Assembly: GCF_026151205.1 (NCBI RefSeq)
Contig: NW_026971785.1
Span: 1 to 61,195, forward strand
Direction of reading: 5' to 3'
Length of the DNA stretch: 61,195 nucleotides
Origin: Bolinopsis microptera
Lineage: Eukaryota > Ctenophora > Tentaculata > Lobata > Bolinopsidae
How positions within the stretch are numbered: position 1 is the first letter of the stretch; each line of letters opens with the position of its first letter. The translations under genes were made by a program, and so were the position numbers. The notes below the pieces were generated by a model that was given only the letters and a program-made list of their open reading frames with translations, had not been told where the DNA came from and ran no database searches. Below, in pieces: positions 49,501-61,195 of this stretch.

Positions 49501-52500
49501 AAACTAATAAAAAATTTTCATATTTTCTATGTATTCTCCAATCTCCATTTACTGTCAAGTTTTAACTTAACAAACTGCTTACGGTTGGAACAGATAACAC
49601 TCCGGGGGGCTTCTTAATCCCTAATGGACTTTGTGTTAGGCGTTCTGTTAATAAACATGATGCCTGGGATTTTCATAATGCTATGAAAAGGCTACCCCAC
49701 CCCCACCACAACTGAATCCATAAACACTAGGCTTCTAATGGTTTAGTTTTTATTTGGGGGGACAGTTCCAAAACCAGTTTAAAAGTATGTTCAGGTTCGT
49801 TAAATAACAAAGCTCGGGGGAGGCCAAACAAATATTGGTTTACCGCTATAAATGTTATTGCCCCTCCATGTCTAGTCAATCACGCCCATGATTTTTAGTG
49901 ACGGAGGGATATTACGAAATCTTTTTGCAATTTCTTGAGCTTGTCAATGGGTATATTTAGGGTGGGTGGGACTTTACCGGAAATGGGGAACCTTATCGCA
50001 GGGGGTTAGGACCGAAATAAAAATACCCATAACAACTATTTAGAATTGGGTGGCGGGAAAAATTTTAGAAAGGATCCCAGGGTTGGCACCTGTAGTTTAT
50101 TGTGAAGTTTGGCAATTGGCGTAGTGGGTGGTTTAAATATTGGCCAGATAGCAAGAAAATATTTGTAATGTAATGATCGGATTGGGACGGGCCCCAATTT
50201 CCCAGGGGAGATTTTTGTATTGTAGTGGCAAATCGGCCTACAATTCCTTTTCAACTTGTCAAAATTTTTCTGACATATGGCCAATTAATTTCATGTTTTA
50301 ATGGTTTTGTAATAAACGGGAATCACCCTAAAGGGGGTTGACAAAACTTTTACTGTTTTAACCTTTTGCCTTCCTTGATTTTTTCTTACCCAGTTCATTA
50401 CTCAAATTTTAATCGGGGTTATCACTCAAAACCATTTTACTTAATTAAACCAGGAAAGTACCCATTGTGTTATTTCAGTTTACTTCCTGTTGGGGTGGGG
50501 AACAATTGCTTTTCACTTTCAAACCATCAATTCATGCAATATGGGGGTGATCCTTTTTCCTTTTTTAGGGCGGGGGCCCGGGACCAAAAAATAGCCTGGA
50601 GAAACCAGATGGGCGACGTTTGTTGGGACCTTATATGCAGGACCTTAAGGGTGGAGCACGGCTCGGTACCCCATTATTTCTTTAAATGAAATGTCTCTCC
50701 AAAAAAAAAACTTGGGTTTTTCATAATAAATAACACTCCCTGTTAATAAAAACTGCTCGCCAAGTACAAAAAGTGAAGCGGCGCACCATGGCGGAATATG
50801 CAGATTTATTTTGGAACTTTGTTTTCTTTTTTTGAAACAACTCTTAAACTCTTTTAAATTTATGTCCCGCCACCGAATGGGTTTTATTTTTACTCGTTTG
50901 GGAATTGGGGGAACGGGGAAAATAACGTTTTATTTTCGTATTTTTTGTTCAAGAAAAACAAGCTGGTAGAGGTTTTTCTTCCGGGAGGTATTGGAGAAAA
51001 ACTTTTGCCAGTTTTCCAATAAATCCTTTTTTCTTACACTTGGATTAAAAATTTATTCTTTTTTGCTATTTGCATTGTAAACTCCCTATTTATAGCATCA
51101 TAGCCAGTTTCATTTTTCCGTATTTTAACAGCGCTAAATATTTTCCATTCCATTTCCCAACTCGTGGGGACGTTCTTCAAAATCTAACCTTTTTCCGGTT
51201 TTTACTCTATTTAACAAACGGACGCCCCAACTATTTTTAATAATAACTAGGCTGGTTGTCCTTCAGAGAGGTTTATATTTTCAAGGAATTTACTGCCAAA
51301 GGAATCTGTAAGGGGGGGGGGACGATACCGGGGGGTGGGGAGGGGGACCAACCTTCGCCATTCTTTCAGCAGGAATGTTTCTGTAAATACCTTATTTGCT
51401 AAACTTCCAGGTTTTTACCAGTTTTGCTTTTTCTTACTCCCCACAAAATCCAACCGGGGCATGCCTTCCCTACCCAGTTTCGGGACAATAATATCAGTTA
51501 AGTTTTTGCCAACTGTTGTACGTTTGGTGATTCTTTATTAAAATATATTTTTTTGGCAATCAATTAGTTTTAGCGATAATGATTGGACGGAAGGGTATTA
51601 TATTGTTAAAAATTAAATTTGGAATCTTTTTTTTTTCAATAGGGTTGGGGGCCTATTACCAAAGGTGGTTGGGGTTTATCTATTTTTTTACACTGTTTTT
51701 TCTCTGGATCCAAAACACCATTTTATTGATTACCGGGCTCCGTTATTTTCTGGTCTCTTTCAAAAATATGGGGCTGAAATTCAAAAACCCAGGGGCCTTC
51801 ACCGGAAAAGGTTTCATAGTGTCTTTGACAAGAGGGCTAACCTGGGCAGAGGGAAATTTGGCCGGCTGGTTTTGCTCCCTTCAGGCTGTGGGGGCGACCC
51901 CCAACTGGGACTTTGGCTAGTCCAAGCTACTTGAATTCCAAATGATGGTGATGAAAACCCTGAAAAAGCGGAGCAAGTTTATTTCAATTATTGGGGGACA
52001 CCAGGGTAGGGGGGATAGATGCTCAATTTCTCTCGGATCTTTTGGTTTCAACAAAAATGTATGTTGCGGGTTTTAAATTTTGATATTTTTTTTCCATCAA
52101 TTTAATAATTTTCTTCAGGGATATTTTTTTCCTCGCACCGACACTCCTAAATAAAATATGACGGGGCTATTACTGGATAGGTGGGGCAGAAATAAATAAA
52201 AATAAAAAATCCCCCCCCAGGATTATAAAGGGGTTTTTAAAAAATAAAGGAGTACAAGATTCCTCCACTGGGGGAAATCAATGACTGGGCAAAAGGTAGT
52301 CCGGTGTTGGAATTTTCCATTATTCATACAGGATTCGGTGGATACTGAGAGCATAAAATAAAAAAAAACACGAAAACAAATCCAGGCGGGATATTGGCCC
52401 ACAAGGATCAAAAATACAAGGGGTTTTTTAGAGGGATTCGACATTTGGTTTGTGCCCCCCAAAAAGTTTCAAGTATTTTAAAAAAAACCATGGCCCACCC

Positions 52501-53870
52501 AGCTTTCAAAAATTGTACCTTGTCCCTTGTATCGTTGAATATAAAAACTGCTTTCCATGTTTTTCATCTAAAAATAAAAACCTAAGGGAATCTGAATTAA
52601 ATAAAACCATTTTCAGGGGGGGATATTCCGAGACAAAGCCCCAAATCAGGGGAGATGTGTTTAATCGTGTTACCAAACGACTTGGGATAACGTATTGTCC
52701 TTTGGCCCCTACATAAAACTTGATTTGTTTGTCAGTTTTACCAACCACGTGTTTCCAAAGATGCCCAATTTTTGCGTTTTCCCGGTGGTTGGGGGGGATG
52801 GGGGCGTTTAGTCCCCCACATTTACGGATCACCTTGTTCAACATCGTTTTTTCCGAATTCAGTGTGGCCTTTATACGTCAAATAGCATTCTTGGCCAATT
52901 TCAGCATTTTGTACGGTTGGTTTTTCCCCTCTTGCTGGAACTTTCAAAAATCTCAAACCCTTACGGTTAAAAATTTATAATTCAATTTTTTTCCATTGTG
53001 TCGGGTTGTATTCTTAAAATTTAATTTTTTTTTTATTGAAACTTCTCAGTGCTTCCACTAATTCGTGTTGGTTAACCCCGATTCCTTCCGGATACACTAT
53101 CATTTGGGGCCCCTTCCCCTCAGGTACATCACAGTAATCCCACCAAAATCTCACGTGGTTCCTCGACTGTGTCTTCCAACTACCAAATAAACGGGAAAAA
53201 GGGCCAAGCTACTGGGAATAAAATTGACGGACCGGGAAGTTATCTGGGGTCCGATTGATGTTCAGAATTGGGCCCCTCAAAAAAAAAACGGGATCCTTTG
53301 GATCATTTACCCCTTTTCCGCCAGGGTTCCAGGGACGGAGTATAAACGGGTGTTACATATGGGCGAGCTGGAAAGTGGGGGTTGGCTCGGGGGGGTCCGT
53401 CGTCCACTAAAGGCTTGGGGGGGCCATCACAAGTTTTCTCATTCACCACCCATTCCTTTTTATTTATTGAGGCAAACGATTGTCGGTGGGGGGGGCACTA
53501 ACGTTTAAGTCCTCCCATAGTTTTCTTACTTTTTTTGTGACCTCTGTTTCTGGATATTTTTTGGTGCCGTAAAATATAGAATTTTAAAAAAAATCGTTTT
53601 GGGGAATTTTGGCGGTCGGGATTGCCCCTTTTATGGAAGTTGTATTTTTCTGTGGGGGCAACTAGCCATTTCTTTTTTGACATTGGGGGGGAATTTGTTA
53701 AGACCCATAATTTCAAAATTTTGGTTCGTGTTCTGTATAAACTACAAACATTTACCGTAACCCATAAATTGCCCCCGGAATTAAAATTTTCACATTTTAA
53801 AAGGTTATCGAGTACAGTCATGAATCGGGAAAGTCCTCCCCACATACTTAATTGTTAATGCATTGCTGGG
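37536..53870. other. noisy region of intermediate quality, no supportable gene
   Basis: Homopolymer inflation is milder than in the flanks, but frames remain short. Protein-like text occurs on the minus strand at 52506-52975, in two adjacent frames, and at 44400-44729. Neither matches a family I recognise. Poly-G runs of 9-14 bases are frequent. No RNA gene, CRISPR array or mobile-element signature was identified. Confidence 0.55.
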
Positions 53871-56240
53871 GAGTTTTATTTAGGGGATATTCCATTTTGC
53901 CATTTAAAAAAACTTTTTGCCCCCCCCAAAACCCCCCCCGAAAAATCTAAATCGGGGGCCTTGAAAACTGGCCCCCCCGGAAAACTCGGGAAAAAAGGGC
54001 ACGCCCTTTAAAAAGTTGCCCCCCGGAAATATTTCACCCCCCCCCCCACGGAAAAAAAATGAAAACCTTGTTTTTTCGAATAGGGGAAAAAAAGGGCAAA
54101 TTTTTATCTATTAAACTTTAGTCCCTTTTTTTGGTCGGCCCCCGTTTTTTCCCGCCCACGACCCCTTAACGGAAAAAACCCCCCACCCCCCATTTTGAAG
54201 TTTTCAAAAAATGAACCGTCCCCCCCGATTAAGAAAAAAAGGGTTTTTAAAAATTTTTTTTTTCCCCCCCCCTGCCCCCCTTTTAAATTAAAAACTTCCT
54301 GGTGAAATTTTTTACAAACCCGAAACTTTTTTTTTAAAAGAATAAAACCCATGGAAATTTTTTAGAAAGGGAAAAAGGGGGCCCCCCCTCTTAACCCTGC
54401 AACGTCGGGGGGCCCTCACCTAAAACCCCCCTCATTGGCCCCCCCAAAAAGGTACTACGCACGAGATATTATTTTAAATTTTTTTTGGATACAAAAAGGG
54501 GTTTATTTTTAAAAATTTCCAAAACCAATTTTGTTTTTAAAATTCCCCAAAAAAAACCAAAAATTTTTTCCCCCGGGAATTTTTTTGATGTTTTTGTTTC
54601 CCCGAAAACGAAAAAGGTTTTTTTTTAAAAAAAAATTAAAAAAAGAAAATTTTCCCCCCTGAAAAAAAATTTTTCCCAAAAAAAAAAAAAAATTAAAAAC
54701 CCCCCCGAAAATTTAGAAAACCCTTTTTCCCCCAAAAAATGGGGGCAAAAAAAATGGGCCCCAGGGGGGGTAAACCGGTTTCAGGAAAATTACTCCCCGG
54801 TTTTGGGAAAAAGGGGGAAACCCCCGGAAATTAAAATAGGAAAAAAATTAAATTTAAAAAGATTGGGGGTGACCCCTTTATGCGGAAAAAATTTTTTATA
54901 AATTGTTAAAATTTTAAAAATTTTCATTTTTTTAAAAAACAAAAAACCCAAAAACCCCCATTTTTAAAAATTTTTTTTAGCCCTAAAACCCCGGGAAAAA
55001 AACTTATTTAAAAAACCCATCCCCAAAATTTTATTTTAAATTTTTTTCCCCCTTTGGAAACCCAAAAGGATTTAGGGGGGGGGGAAACCCCCCAAAAGGG
55101 GGACAAGTTTTAAAAAAAAGAAACTGGGGCAGTAAAAAAATCCCCAAAATTTTCCCCCCGTCATTTTGTCCGTTATCTTTTGGGCCCCTCCCTTTCCCCC
55201 ACCCCTTTGCTTTAAATTTACTGCGAAAAGCAAAAAAGCTCCCCCCAAAAAGGTTTAGGCAATTTTAATTGTTTTTTTCCCCCAAAATTTTTTTTTAAAA
55301 AAAATTTTTTGTTCCCTTTTAAAAAATTTTTTTTAAAAAGTTTTTTAAATTTTTGGGCCCAAAAATTTCCCCGGAAAAAACTTTCCCCCTTTTTGGGGCC
55401 CGTGTTTTAAAAACCCCCCCCAAAAAGGGGGAAACCCCCCAAAAATTTTTTTTAAAAATTTAAACCTTTTTTTTTCCCCCCCAAATTTTTTGGGGGCCCC
55501 CCCCAGGGGGCCCCCCCCCGAAATGGGGGCCCTTCCCAAAAAAAAAATTTTAAAAACCCAAGTTACCCCCCCCTTTTCCCAAAAAAATTTTTTAAAACCC
55601 CGGTTTCCCTTACCCCAAACGGCCCCTTTTTTCACCCCAAAAAATTTTTACCGTTTCTAGAAAAAAAAAAAAATAACCGCAAAAATTTTTTTTTCCCCCT
55701 TTTAAAATTCCCCCTTTGGGGGGAAAGGGGGGGGGGAAACCCTATTTTTAAATAAAAAATTTCCCCAAACCAAAAAAAGGGGGGGGAAAACCCCCAAAAA
55801 TTTTTTTCATTGGAACACAATCAACAAAAAGGAATTTGGGGTTTTTTCCCCAAAATTTTTCTTTTCCCCAAGGGCCCCCAATAGGGATCCCGGGGTAATT
55901 ATTCCTTTTTAACAGCAAATTGGGGCCCCCCTGGGGGAAAAACTGTTTTACAGTGAAAAAAAAAGTTTTCCCTAGAGGGGGGTTTTCCCCCCCCCCACAG
56001 TAAAAATTTTTTTTTTGGGGCATGGTTGACAATTTTTTGGGGCCCCTTTTTAAAATTTGTGACCTCAATCAAATTTTTTAAAAAAATATCTTTGCCCCCG
56101 GGAAAAAAAAAAATCTTTTGTTTTTTTTTTTCAAAAAAAATTTTTTTAAAAATTTAATTGACCCCGGGTGACAAAAACCCCCCCCCCCCAACCCCTTTTT
56201 CAGCAAATAAGGTCCCCCCGCCCCCCCCGGTTAAAACATT
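53871..56240. other. block with the most extreme homopolymers in the window
   Basis: This block is made largely of runs of A, C, T and G of 4-12 bases with almost no ordinary sequence between them. No feature is supportable. It is the worst-quality stretch in the window and ends abruptly near 56,240, where more normal sequence resumes. Confidence 0.75.
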
Positions 56241-56242
56241 AA

Positions 56243-56506
56243 TTGCCACCGCCGGCCCCCTACCAGCAGTACTTTTTTTCCCGGGAAACGGAAAAGCTTC
56301 AAAGAAAACATTTTAACCCCAAAAAAATAGAAAAACTTTCTACGGAAAAAAGTTTACGTTACAGAAACAGCTATATGACTGCTCAACCAGGAGGGTTTCC
56401 CCCCACAACCACCACTCCTCTCCAAACTGAAGAGGTTAACCCATTCCTCCTTCCAAACCAAGAGCTCCCCTACGCAAGAGTGGGGTACAGGGATGATCAA
56501 GAGTAG
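56243..56506 (+). CDS. possible 3' terminal coding exon of an unidentified protein
   Basis: An open frame ending in TAG (56504-56506), whose second half lies in cleaner sequence and has ordinary protein composition: TAQPGGFPPTTTTPL, EEVNPFLLPNQELPYARV, then a charged end. The Pro/Thr-rich tail with an NPF tripeptide resembles a cytoplasmic C-terminal tail, but I do not recognise a family. The 5' part lies in noisy sequence, so its start or splice acceptor cannot be set. An AATAAA at 57295-57300 could be its poly(A) signal, giving a 3' UTR of about 790 bases. It may equally be chance. Confidence 0.25.
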   Translation: MPPPAPYQQYFFSRETEKLQRKHFNPKKIEKLSTEKSLRYRNSYMTAQPGGFPPTTTTPLQTEEVNPFLLPNQELPYARVGYRDDQE

Positions 56507-57340
56507 GAATCCAGGATTACTACTTTTTTCCTTACAACCACCCGAAACCATATAAAAACACATCTCAATCTCAAACCTACTCCCTACCCCTATCTACTCT
56601 TTTAGCCGCCTACCCTACCCAACAACCCATGAAACATTTACAAACTCTAGACCAATGCTGTCTAAAAACCCCTAGGAAAAACAACTCTTTGGTTGGGCAG
56701 GCTGCCAATGCAACGGTTTCCCCTCTAGGCAACGCAACCAACCAAGGCAAAACCATGTATACGAGTGAAATTTGTTGGGGTGGGCCGGAGGAAAATTCCC
56801 CCTGCACCCTGAATCAGAGGGTTACCAGGAGTGGCTGGTCAACCGGCTGGTGACAGAATTAGCTTTACCACCAGGAAAATGGGACACTATTGGTCAGCTC
56901 GCCCGACGAACATGTTCCCACTAATGACAGACCTGGTTTTTGGCCCGCCCCTTAGACCCTCTAGTTAAGAAAAAGAGGCCCCCCCCCATCCCCCCATCCC
57001 TCCCGTCCCCACCCGGAAACTCCATCCCCGGGGAGTCCGCCCGCCTGCATATTCCCCACTTCTATTATGTGAGGAGCAGGTCGGCTTGAAGGGACTCACT
57101 TTAGGACAATTATAGTTATTCATCAGTTTATATGTTTATGTTTGTTGTTGTTTTCATATCTCGAGGAATTGTCGGTTCTGGGAAAATGCGAAGATTGCTT
57201 AGAACAGTGGGTTGTTGTCAGCTAGTAGCATGTTTTATTGACGGCAAGAAAGGGCCGCCAGCAAAAACTTTGACTTTTCTTTCTCTGGAAAGAGAATAAA
57301 AGGACTTGCTGGGCGAAATCTTAAGACTGGTTTTTTTTTA
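56507..57340. other. cleaner non-coding stretch
   Basis: Sequence of more ordinary texture, C-rich up to about 57,060 and mixed afterwards. No family-level coding match is seen. It contains AATAAA at 57295-57300. If the frame ending at 56506 is a real terminal exon, this would be its 3' UTR and flank. Confidence 0.4.
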
Positions 57341-58124
57341 CGATTTTTGATGAATTTAATGATCGATTATTTTTGATGTGTTGATTGTATTTTGGATAAA
57401 TTTTAAAAGAACTTAAAAAAAAAAATTTTTTTTATTAAAAATTGGTTTTTTTAAAGTTTTTAACCAAAAAATTAAAAGTTTTTAAAAACTTTCCTTTTTT
57501 TTTTTTAAAAAATTTTTAATTTTAAAAAAACGAAATTTCTTTTTTTGACCTAAAACCCAAAAAAACCAGGGAAAATTTTTTTAAAACTTTTTTTTTTTCT
57601 AATTAAAATTGAATTTTTTTAAAATTTTTTTTAAACGTTTTTTGGGTTTTAAAATTTAGCCCCCCCAAAATTTTTTGGGTTTTTTAACAATTTTTTGTTT
57701 TTTTGGATTTAACCTTTTTTAAAAATTTTTTTTTTTTTTTAAATCCCTTTCCCCCAAAAATTCTAATTCCCCCCTTTTTGAAAGTTTAAAACTTTTTTAA
57801 AAAAATTTTTTTTTTTATCAAAAAGAGAATGGGGGGGGGACTAAAAAAAACACAAAAATTCCCCTTTTTTTTTTTTTAAATTTTGTAAAAAGGGGTTTTT
57901 CGGCCCGGTTTTTTTGGGGGAAAGGGATGGGGAAAAATAAAATTTTTTCCCGGGGGGCCATTCCCAAAATGGGGGAAAAAAAAAATCAAAAAAGGGGGAA
58001 AAAATTTTATTTTTTTTTTTAAATCCCAAAAAACAAAAATTTTTAAACGTTCCAAAACATTTAGGGGGAAAGGAAATTTTTTTAAAAAAAAGAAAAAAAA
58101 TTTTTTTTTTTTTAAACACACTAA
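57341..58124. other. noisy A/T homopolymer block
   Basis: Long A and T runs with interspersed C and G runs. No feature is supportable. The block is sharply bounded by cleaner sequence on both sides. Confidence 0.7.
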
Positions 58125-59335
58125 TTATTAACGTTTTTAGTTGAACTTTAGTCCTAAAATTTTATTTGTGATTTAATTCATTATACAACTGTCTTTTGAT
58201 TTACAATTTAGGTATACTTTAGGTTTTATAAAGTCCCCTAACCACATTGCATAATTGACTGATATATTGCATTTTGTTTGGACACGTGGGTTGGTTGAAA
58301 CATATTTTTTAGGCTCGGAATGCCCAGAATGAGACTAAGCAACAGGCTATACAATTAACGTTTTTGTTTTTATTTCGTTTTCACTCTGTATCTGCTTCAT
58401 ACAGCGTTTTATGTTTTCTGTTTTTTTTACTGCTTGATATGTAATATAACCACATTTCCCGTCATGTCCCTAATGATAGTTTAAAATCAAAAAGTGTTAA
58501 ATTATTTATTTTTTTTACAATTACAAAATTCTGAGTTTTATTTTCATTGATTCCAAAAAAACATAGAAACGATGGAAATTTTTGAACGAAAAAGCATAAC
58601 AATAATTTTATATTTTTTGGTATTCAATATCAACAATTTCGGAAATGGCAATATCCATCCACACGATAATCAGATGGAATATCAATAAACAAAAAAGTCT
58701 AGCAAATTTTTCCAGCACAACATTAAGAAAATAAAGCCTTGCTTTTCAATTAAGCCATATTGAAAACGAGAAAATCTTCCTAGAAGATCGAGGGTCCTAA
58801 TAGAAAAATATTAGACAATCTTCAAATAAAATGTTTATCTCATCCCATTCTGTTGTTCTACGTAGTTATTTCATTCAATTGAAATTCTTTCAAATTAATG
58901 GAATTAAATTGGCGGTCCAGCCTAAACGGTCCAGCTTACTTAAATTGAAAAAAAAAAAAACCAAATCCTGTATTATAAAGTTATATTATCAGCAATAACA
59001 ATTTTTGTTTTTTTCCTACAACACAATGCAGCCCATAGAAAGTCCAAAAATACATTAAAACCGTTTATTATCGATCGTGTGTTTTTGGTGGAAATCCAAA
59101 CAAATTTCACGATAATTAATATTGTTTCAAGACGCCTTCTTCCCATAGCATCACGGAACTTGAGTGTCCCCGATGAAAAAGACTGTAAATAATACCTTCT
59201 CCTTCTTTTTTCCTGATGTTTACTGCTCTTATACACCGCCTGGTTTGGGTATCGATCATAAAAGTGGGGTCTCTGTTTCCGTTTCTCCCTAAACTCAACC
59301 CCTTAATTATAAGTTTGAGATAAAATTTTGAATAT
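58125..59335. other. clean AT-rich stretch with unidentified minus-strand frames
   Basis: About 1.2 kb of ordinary-looking AT-rich sequence, similar in texture to the first 7 kb. On the minus strand two overlapping frames (58973-59236, 87 codons; 59116-59298, 60 codons) begin in the same area. The shorter has balanced, protein-like composition (NGNRDPTFMIDTQTRRCIR), but I recognise no family and see no splice support. The rest appears intergenic or intronic. A short direct repeat CGGTCCAGC occurs near 58,913 and 58,928. Confidence 0.4.
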
Positions 59336-60785
59336 TGGGAAACAAAATTTTCTGGGTATATTTAAAACAGAAATTTTTGTCCTTTGGGAAAATTTTTTGT
59401 CCAACCCCAACCTTTTTTTTAAAAAACACAATTAATTATACCCAATTTTGCCAGTTGATAAAAAAATTTTATTTTTTAAAAACCAAAGAGTTTGGTTTGG
59501 GGGTAAACTGCAAATCGTTTGCCCCCCAAAGTCTTGATTTTTGGAAATAAAGGAATTTCCAATTGGATTTAAAGCCCCGAGGTTTGGGGGATCAACCATT
59601 TGCATCCCAGCTTTTGTTCCCCCTCCCTTTTTTCCCACCCATTAAGGGGGACTGTCCTTCTTAAATAAATATTAATATTTTAAAAAAAACAATTTACCCT
59701 TTTTTTTTTTCCCCGAAACGCTGTGGCGCTTGTGCGCGCAATAAAACTGATCCGGAAAAAAAAAAAACGTTTTTTTATTTTAAATTAACTTTCGCCCGCC
59801 CCTTTTTTTTTTCCCCCTTTAAAAGTTTTGATTTGTAATTTCAGGTTGGAAATTTTTTTTTGAAGGCCATATTACCGTTAGAGTTTTTTTAAGCAACGTT
59901 AGGCCACACTTTAGGCCTTGCTTTCCAAAATTTCAGAGAGAAAAACCCCTGACATTAGTCTTTCCCGGAAATAATTTTTTCATCCCGGGTGGAACCTATT
60001 AAATTTAGAAACGATTCCCAAAATTTAGAAGCTTTGAAATTAGTTTTTGAATTCTGAGAAATTATTGGGTTGGATAAGGCGATGTTTTTAAAAACAAAAA
60101 TCAAAAAGGGGGGAAAAAAAGGGGAGGGGGGGGGGCCTTTGGGGCCCCCCTGTGGGGTCCCCCTGGGGGGCCCCCCCCAAAACCCCCCCTTTTTAAACCT
60201 GGGGGGCTTCATCGGGCCCGAGATTTTTAAATTTTTAAAGGTTCGGAATTGTCAATTGTGGGAATGTTCTTGGGAGGGCCTTGGGAGCAAGTAAGCAGAT
60301 GCTAAGAAAATTTTGGGCTATATTTTTTTTAGTTGCGGTTTTAAAAATTGGGCCCCCAAAGTTATTTTGCGGGAGGGTGAGAGAAAAATTTATTTTGCCA
60401 CATGCCAGCAGCTCCATATACTTTTATTTTAAGCAGCTGATTAACCCCGTTTACCTGCAAAGCGGGATTTTTTAAAGAGCTAGTTGGGGTTGTTAGGGAT
60501 TTTCCAAGACAGCACTTTTTTTGTTTGGTTAAAATTTTAGTTTGAGGGTTTATTTCCAGGTCCAACTTTTTGCATATCTCGAACTTAAAGTTTTGGGGAA
60601 CTTTTGCTTTGATTTTAGGCAAGCTTAATTTTGGTAATAATAATGGGCATGTTGGTATAAAACAATATTAATTTATTAAACTCCACCTCCTAAAAAAACG
60701 CAATTTTTGGGGGTGGCCCGGAAAAACTGAAACCCAATTGAAACAATATTTTCCCCCCAACTTACCCAATCAGCTTTGATTTTGG
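59336..60785. other. noisy block with G/C homopolymer cluster
   Basis: Homopolymer-rich sequence without a supportable gene. At about 60,120-60,190 alternating runs of 4-9 G and C form a nearly self-complementary patch, which produces mirror-image Gly/Pro-rich frames on both strands. Confidence 0.6.
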
Positions 60786-60852
60786 TTTAGGTTGGGGGTT
60801 TAGGGGTTAGGGTCCCGGGTTTTAGGGGTTTTTGGGGGTTAGTTGGGTTAGA
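60786..60852 (+). repeat. degenerate telomere-like TTAGGG patch
   Basis: Within about 67 bases there are six TTAG cores, several followed by extra G: TTAGG at 60787, TTTAGGGG at 60799, TTAGGG at 60807, TTTTAGGGG at 60820, and TTAG near 60839 and 60848. This resembles a short, degraded or mis-called array of the metazoan telomere repeat. It is too imperfect to be sure, since G-rich noise is common nearby. Confidence 0.35.
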
Positions 60853-61195
60853 GTTTTTAAGGGGTTTAATCTAAATGTTCCCCTTAATTGGGTTTTCAAG
60901 GTTGTCCCCGGTAGCCCCCCAATATTGGTTTTCTTTTAATGGGGGGAACAGAAACGGGGGGTTCCTCCAGTGGAAGTAGTAAAATAATTTTTAAATATTT
61001 TAACATCCCTTTTGGTTTTAATACTTAAAATTTATTTAAAGGGGGATTACGGAAATATTCCCCCCGAAAACAAGAATATAAAATTATTGTTTTAAGAAAA
61101 ATTTTTTTCTCTTCGTCCGAAAACCCTAGTAAAAATTCCAAATTTTTTTTTGGGCACCCTTTTTTTTGATTTGATTTGACTTCAAGAGTTCCCCC
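60853..61195. other. noisy right edge, nothing seen
   Basis: Homopolymer-rich sequence to the end of the window, with no gene, RNA or repeat that can be supported. Confidence 0.6.

Noticed and set aside
51665-51934. Protein-kinase glycine-loop-like text (NLGRGKFG) in a plus-strand frame near 51,835
   Set aside because: Only one short motif; no downstream VAIK, HRD or DFG motif is visible in any frame, so it is most likely chance.
1-61195. CRISPR arrays, insertion sequences, operons, ribosome binding sites
   Set aside because: The window carries spliced animal genes and a LINE; no regularly spaced repeats or prokaryotic gene arrangement were seen.

Overview
The window looks like nuclear DNA of an invertebrate animal, most likely a marine lophotrochozoan such as a mollusc. 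This is inferred from a spliced gene with GT-AG introns that encodes four fucolectin-type (F-type lectin) domains, a CR1-like LINE with PHD, esterase and endonuclease domains, an AT-rich background and a degraded TTAGGG-like patch near the right edge. I cannot name the species.

Region 1 (1-7,020) is clean sequence and holds nearly everything that can be annotated. On the minus strand, 481-3614, five exons join in frame with compatible splice phases into a predicted 637-residue protein: a helical N-terminal exon followed by two copies of an exon pair, each pair encoding two F-type lectin-like domains. Head-to-head with it on the plus strand starts a non-LTR retrotransposon (about 3783 to at least 9290). 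Its ORF1 carries a PHD finger, a coiled-coil/proline-rich linker, an AlkB-like 2-oxoglutarate/Fe(II) dioxygenase domain and an SGNH esterase domain. ORF1's stop overlaps ORF2's start as ATGA. ORF2 begins with a second PHD-like finger and an APE-type endonuclease. The AlkB domain inside ORF1 is the most interesting thing in the window.

Region 2 (about 7,020-56,240) is of very poor sequence quality. Homopolymers are inflated, frames break every few dozen bases, and there is almost no recoverable coding content. The LINE reverse transcriptase can still be followed through the start of this zone (7,751-9,290) as in-order motifs in shifting frames, which shows that the breaks are mostly indels in runs of one base. 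Three compositional blocks stand out: a 2.4 kb tract almost devoid of C (11,041-13,470), a hairpin cluster (13,491-13,960) and a C/T/A-rich, G-poor tract (36,770-37,535).

Region 3 (56,240-61,195) alternates cleaner and noisy blocks. Cleaner stretches at about 56,240-57,340 and 58,125-59,335 may hold a 3' terminal exon and unidentified short frames. The right end has extreme G/C homopolymers and a telomere-like TTAGGG patch.

No tRNA, rRNA, CRISPR array or prokaryotic feature was found. Short open frames in the noisy zone were mostly left out because they are indistinguishable from noise.
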